DNA from: Actinomycetes bacterium
GTDB lineage: Bacteria > Actinomycetota > Humimicrobiia > Humimicrobiales > Humimicrobiaceae
Direction of reading: 5' to 3'
Assembly (NCBI GenBank): GCA_030603375.1
Contig: JAUVXY010000013.1
Coordinates: forward strand, 1-16,918
DNA length: 16,918 bases
Positions 13,923-16,918 of the stretch are shown in pieces. The notes beneath the pieces were generated by a model. It worked only from the letters and a program-made list of their open reading frames with translations, did not search any database and was not told where the DNA came from. Made by a program: the position numbers and the translations under genes. The stretch's first letter is position 1. Each line of letters opens with the position of its first letter.

Positions 13923-15452
13923 ATGTATTCTGGTAAAAGTATTATCGATAATGATAAAAATTATTATATTGGTGTATTAGACCTTGGCACAACATCAATA
14001 AGGTTTATTTTATTTAGTGCAAGCGGTAAAGTTCTTTTTGAGTCATTTCAACCAATAAAACAATTTTATCCACAACCAGGATGGGTCGAAGAGGATCCTG
14101 TAGAAATATGGAAAGCGACTCAGAAGGTGATAAATGGATCGATAAAGAAATCACAAATTGACTCTAAAAACATCATAGCTCTAGGTGTCTGCAATCAGAG
14201 AGAATCAACAGTTGTTTGGAATAAACAGAGTGGCAATCCATATTCAAATTTAATTGTATGGCAGGATAGAAGAACTTCAACTAGATGTAATGAATTAAGA
14301 AATCAAGGTTATGAGAATATTGTTAAACAAAAAACTGGATTGACAATAGATCCATACTTTTCTGCTACAAAACTAGAATGGATATTAAGCAATGATAGAT
14401 CTTTAATTAAGAAAGCTAAAGCAGGAAAATTGTTATTTGGGACGTTAGATAGTTGGATAATTTATAAGTTAACTGGAAGACATTTAACTGATGTATCAAA
14501 TGCCTCTAGAACAATGTTGTTTAATATATCCAATCTTAATTGGGATAAAGAGTTATTAAATATTTTTGGTATTCCATCTAACGTTTTGCCAAATGTTTTG
14601 CCAAGTTTTGGAGATTCAATTTTTGGATATACATACAAGGGTTCAGTTTTTGGCAGAGAGATACCAATATGTTCAGTATTTGGAGACCAACAAGCTGCAC
14701 TTTTTGGACAAAAATGCTTTAAGAGTGGAGATATTAAAAGTACTTTTGGAACAGGATCTTTTATGATGATGAATACAGGGAATCAAAAGGTTGTGAGTGA
14801 AAACAATTTACTCACAACGGTTTTTTATGGGTCAAACAAAAATGAAGTTTTTTATGCTCTTGAAGGCTCTATTTATAATACCGGCAGCGTATTCCAGTGG
14901 TTAAAAGAAGAACTTGGGATAATTAACAACTATGATGAAATAGAAAAGCTTGGTTCTAATGTTAGCTATCAAAACAATTTATTTATCGTACCTGCATTTA
15001 CAGGTTTGGGGGCTCCGTTTTGGGATCCTTATGCTAGAGGAATAATTATTGGATTAACTCGGGATTCTGGGAAAAAACATATTGTAAGAGCTGCTATCGA
15101 ATCAATAGCTTATAGGACTAAAGACGTGCTTATGGCTATGGAAAAAGATTCTAAAGTAAAGTTTAGTGAAATGAAAATTGATGGTGGTGTTTCTCAAAAT
15201 AAATTGTTTTGCAAAATTCTTGCAGATTTAACAGGTATTAGTATTAAAAAATTTGATTTAAAAGAAGTCACCGCACTAGGTTCAATGTATGGTGCAGGTA
15301 TTGGTATTGGAATATGGAATAATCCACTACAAATAAAAGAAGATAGAGTATTTGATAAATATTTTCCAGAAATGGAAGATAGTTTAAGGGGTAAACTTTA
15401 TAATAGTTGGAGTCGCGCATTAACACGTTCAAAAAAATGGATAGTAGAATGA
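13923..15452 (+). CDS. glpK: Glycerol kinase (FGGY family)
   Basis: Phosphorylates glycerol to sn-glycerol 3-phosphate. At 509 residues it is close to E. coli GlpK (502). Every glycerol-contact residue I recall from E. coli (Arg83, Glu84, Trp103, Tyr135, Asp245, Phe270) has a match exactly ten residues later: Arg93, Glu94, Trp113, Tyr145, Asp255, Phe280. LDLGTTS (20-26), GDQQAALFGQ (254-263), FGTGSF and GLGAPFWDPYARG are further hallmarks. The fructose-bisphosphate loop Arg236 of E. coli is Glu246 here, and the His phosphorylated by HPr in Gram-positive enzymes aligns with Ser241, so both known activity controls seem absent. The ATG follows the UroD-like gene by 43 bases with no clear ribosome site; its stop overlaps the next start. 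Confidence 0.94.
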   Translation: MYSGKSIIDNDKNYYIGVLDLGTTSIRFILFSASGKVLFESFQPIKQFYPQPGWVEEDPVEIWKATQKVINGSIKKSQIDSKNIIALGVCNQRESTVVWNKQSGNPYSNLIVWQDRRTSTRCNELRNQGYENIVKQKTGLTIDPYFSATKLEWILSNDRSLIKKAKAGKLLFGTLDSWIIYKLTGRHLTDVSNASRTMLFNISNLNWDKELLNIFGIPSNVLPNVLPSFGDSIFGYTYKGSVFGREIPICSVFGDQQAALFGQKCFKSGDIKSTFGTGSFMMMNTGNQKVVSENNLLTTVFYGSNKNEVFYALEGSIYNTGSVFQWLKEELGIINNYDEIEKLGSNVSYQNNLFIVPAFTGLGAPFWDPYARGIIIGLTRDSGKKHIVRAAIESIAYRTKDVLMAMEKDSKVKFSEMKIDGGVSQNKLFCKILADLTGISIKKFDLKEVTALGSMYGAGIGIGIWNNPLQIKEDRVFDKYFPEMEDSLRGKLYNSWSRALTRSKKWIVE

Positions 15453-16897
15453 ATATTAAGTCTATAAAGAAAGATATTGCAATAATTGGAGCTGGGATAA
15501 TAGGTTGTGCTGTTGCTCGCGAGTTAAGCAGATATAAAAAAACTGTAGTTGTTGTTGAAAAAGAAGTTGATGTTGGATGGGGAACTACCAAAGCAAATAG
15601 TGGGATAATTCATGCTGGATATTCTGATAAAGTTGGAACAGCAAGGCTAAATTTGTCTCATAGTGGCAATATTCTTTTTAGGAAGTATGCACAAGAGCTG
15701 GATATACCGATAAAGAATGTCGGTTCATTGGTAAATGCTTTAGATAAATCTCAAATAGGCGTGCTTGAAGAGTTGTTAAATATAGGTAAAGGGAATGGTA
15801 TCGGTAGCATTGAAATAATATTTAACAATGAAAATATAAAGAAGATAGAGCCAAATATAAGTGATAAAGTATGTGCGGCTCTTTATGCTAAGGAAGCATG
15901 TATAGTTTCTCCGTATGAGGCAGCAATCGCACTTTATGAAAATGCAAGTGAAAATTCAATTAAATTTCTTTTTGATTCAGAGGTTAGCGATATAATTTAT
16001 AATAAGTCTGCTAATTTATTTTATATCAAAACTCCCCATGCAAACGTAGAAGCAAGTTTTATTATCAATTGCGCAGGTGTTTTTTCGGATAAAATCGCAA
16101 TGATGATAGGTGATGATTCATTTTCAATTAATCCTGCTAAAGGGGAGTATCTAGTTTTTGATACTGAAACTTACGGATTTGTTAATAAAATAAATTTTAG
16201 TATTCCTGTTGGCGAAACTAAAGGTGTGTTAGTAGCACCTACTGTTGATAAAAATTTTATTATCGGTCCAAGTTATGAGAAGGTAGATGGATATGATGTT
16301 TCTACAACAAGAGAGGGATTGAAGGGAATAAGACAAAAAGCCGAAAAATTATTTCCAAATATACCATATAACAGTGCAATCACCAGCTTTGCAGGATTAC
16401 GAGCAGCATCGAATAGCAATGATTTTATAATTGGTCCTTCTCATGTAAATAATAAGTTTATAAATGTTGCAGGGATCCAGTCTCCTGGACTTACATGTGC
16501 TTTTTCGATATCAAAACTTGTTGTCAATATTCTTAAAGATTTGGGTATTAAGCTTCGAAATAATAATAAATTTATGCCTGTAAGAAAAAGGTTAATGAAA
16601 TTCAATAAAGAAAATTATGAAAAAAACAGAGAATTATTTAAGAAAGACAACCAATATGGTGAGATTGTATGCCGGTGTGAGAAAGTAACAGAAGCTGAAA
16701 TCGTAGAAGAAATTAGAAAGGGAGCAAATACACTAGATGAAATAAAATTCAGGACAAGGGCGGGAATGGGGAGGTGCCAAGGGGGTTATTGCACACTTAA
16801 GGTGATGAAAATTTTAGCAAGAGAACTCGATGTAGCATTTGAAGAAATTACGAAGGCAGGTAAAAAATCATATATGGTAAAAGAAAAAATAAGCTGA
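15449..16897 (+). CDS. GlpA-like FAD-dependent oxidoreductase with C-terminal BFD-type [Fe-S] domain
   Basis: 482 residues from ATG 15449, which overlaps the glpK stop (ATGA); in-frame ATG 15437 and TTG 15407 lie inside glpK and are less likely. The N-terminal DAO-family FAD domain has GAGIIG (14-19) and TKANSGIIHAGY (47-58). The C-terminus is a BFD-like [2Fe-2S] domain with C408-x-C410-x32-C443-x4-C448. This arrangement is typical of clostridial GlpA-type glycerol-3-phosphate dehydrogenases, encoded after glpK with a second flavoprotein and a small DUF1667 protein. It probably oxidises glycerol 3-phosphate to dihydroxyacetone phosphate and passes electrons on; a 2-hydroxyacid oxidase of the LhgO type is the alternative. 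Confidence 0.86.
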   Translation: MNIKSIKKDIAIIGAGIIGCAVARELSRYKKTVVVVEKEVDVGWGTTKANSGIIHAGYSDKVGTARLNLSHSGNILFRKYAQELDIPIKNVGSLVNALDKSQIGVLEELLNIGKGNGIGSIEIIFNNENIKKIEPNISDKVCAALYAKEACIVSPYEAAIALYENASENSIKFLFDSEVSDIIYNKSANLFYIKTPHANVEASFIINCAGVFSDKIAMMIGDDSFSINPAKGEYLVFDTETYGFVNKINFSIPVGETKGVLVAPTVDKNFIIGPSYEKVDGYDVSTTREGLKGIRQKAEKLFPNIPYNSAITSFAGLRAASNSNDFIIGPSHVNNKFINVAGIQSPGLTCAFSISKLVVNILKDLGIKLRNNNKFMPVRKRLMKFNKENYEKNRELFKKDNQYGEIVCRCEKVTEAEIVEEIRKGANTLDEIKFRTRAGMGRCQGGYCTLKVMKILARELDVAFEEITKAGKKSYMVKEKIS

Positions 16898-16918
16898 TGG
16901 TAAGTAGGAAAAAATATG
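16897..16918 (+). CDS. Start of a downstream gene, probably a second flavoprotein (partial)
   Basis: The stop of the FAD oxidoreductase and a new ATG share one base (TGATG). The visible codons give MVSRKKY. This is how many NAD(P)/FAD oxidoreductases begin, just before a YDVVVIGGGPAG-type motif, and clostridial glp operons have such a gene here. Only seven residues are visible, so the identity rests mostly on context. Confidence 0.5.

Noticed and set aside
15407..15448. Longer N-terminus for the FAD oxidoreductase (TTG 15407 or ATG 15437)
   Set aside because: Both starts lie deep in glpK, while ATG 15449 forms the usual ATGA coupling and gives a normal short lead to GAGIIG.

Overview
The window looks like chromosome from a low-GC, Gram-positive-type anaerobe of the Clostridia or a close relative. 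Grounds: AT-rich sequence, mostly strong AGGAGG-type ribosome binding sites, a glmM-glmS-acpS-nnr-alr housekeeping order, an iron-sulfur-flavoprotein-type reductase, and a clostridial-style glycerol operon whose FAD enzyme ends in a BFD-type cysteine domain. The species cannot be fixed from sequence alone.

Region 1 (about 255-7334) is a same-strand housekeeping block. glmM and glmS make the glucosamine-6-phosphate/glucosamine-1-phosphate supply for the cell wall. acpS activates acyl carrier protein. A fused NAD(P)HX epimerase/dehydratase (nnr) repairs damaged nicotinamide cofactors. A two-CBS-domain protein overlaps the end of nnr, and alr supplies D-alanine. Spacing is tight except for 129 bases before nnr. 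No glmS ribozyme is visible.

Region 2 (7432-9153) holds a small iron-sulfur-flavoprotein-like reductase and a tandem pair of related two-helix membrane proteins, the second with a lipoprotein signal. Two consecutive hairpin terminators follow, then a convergent small glycine-rich membrane protein. Region 3 (9390-11029) holds a YhhQ-type queuosine-precursor transporter that overlaps tail-to-tail with a membrane-anchored DUF1287 protein. That DUF1287 protein lacks the family's expected catalytic cysteine and histidines.

Region 4 (11030-11728) is about 700 bases with no convincing gene. It has a run of small palindromes, then four imperfect tandem repeats with an exact 33-base period, resembling transposase-binding repeats at an IS21-like end or an iteron array.

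Region 5 (11729 to the end) looks like an accessory cassette. A GntR/HutC-family regulator faces a divergent operon: a uroporphyrinogen-decarboxylase-fold protein, a glycerol kinase with all recognised glycerol-contact residues, a GlpA-like FAD oxidoreductase with a C-terminal BFD-type domain, and the first codons of another gene that probably encodes a second flavoprotein. The cassette probably converts glycerol or a glycerol derivative via glycerol 3-phosphate. The role of the UroD-like first gene is unknown, and it is the most interesting lead in the window.
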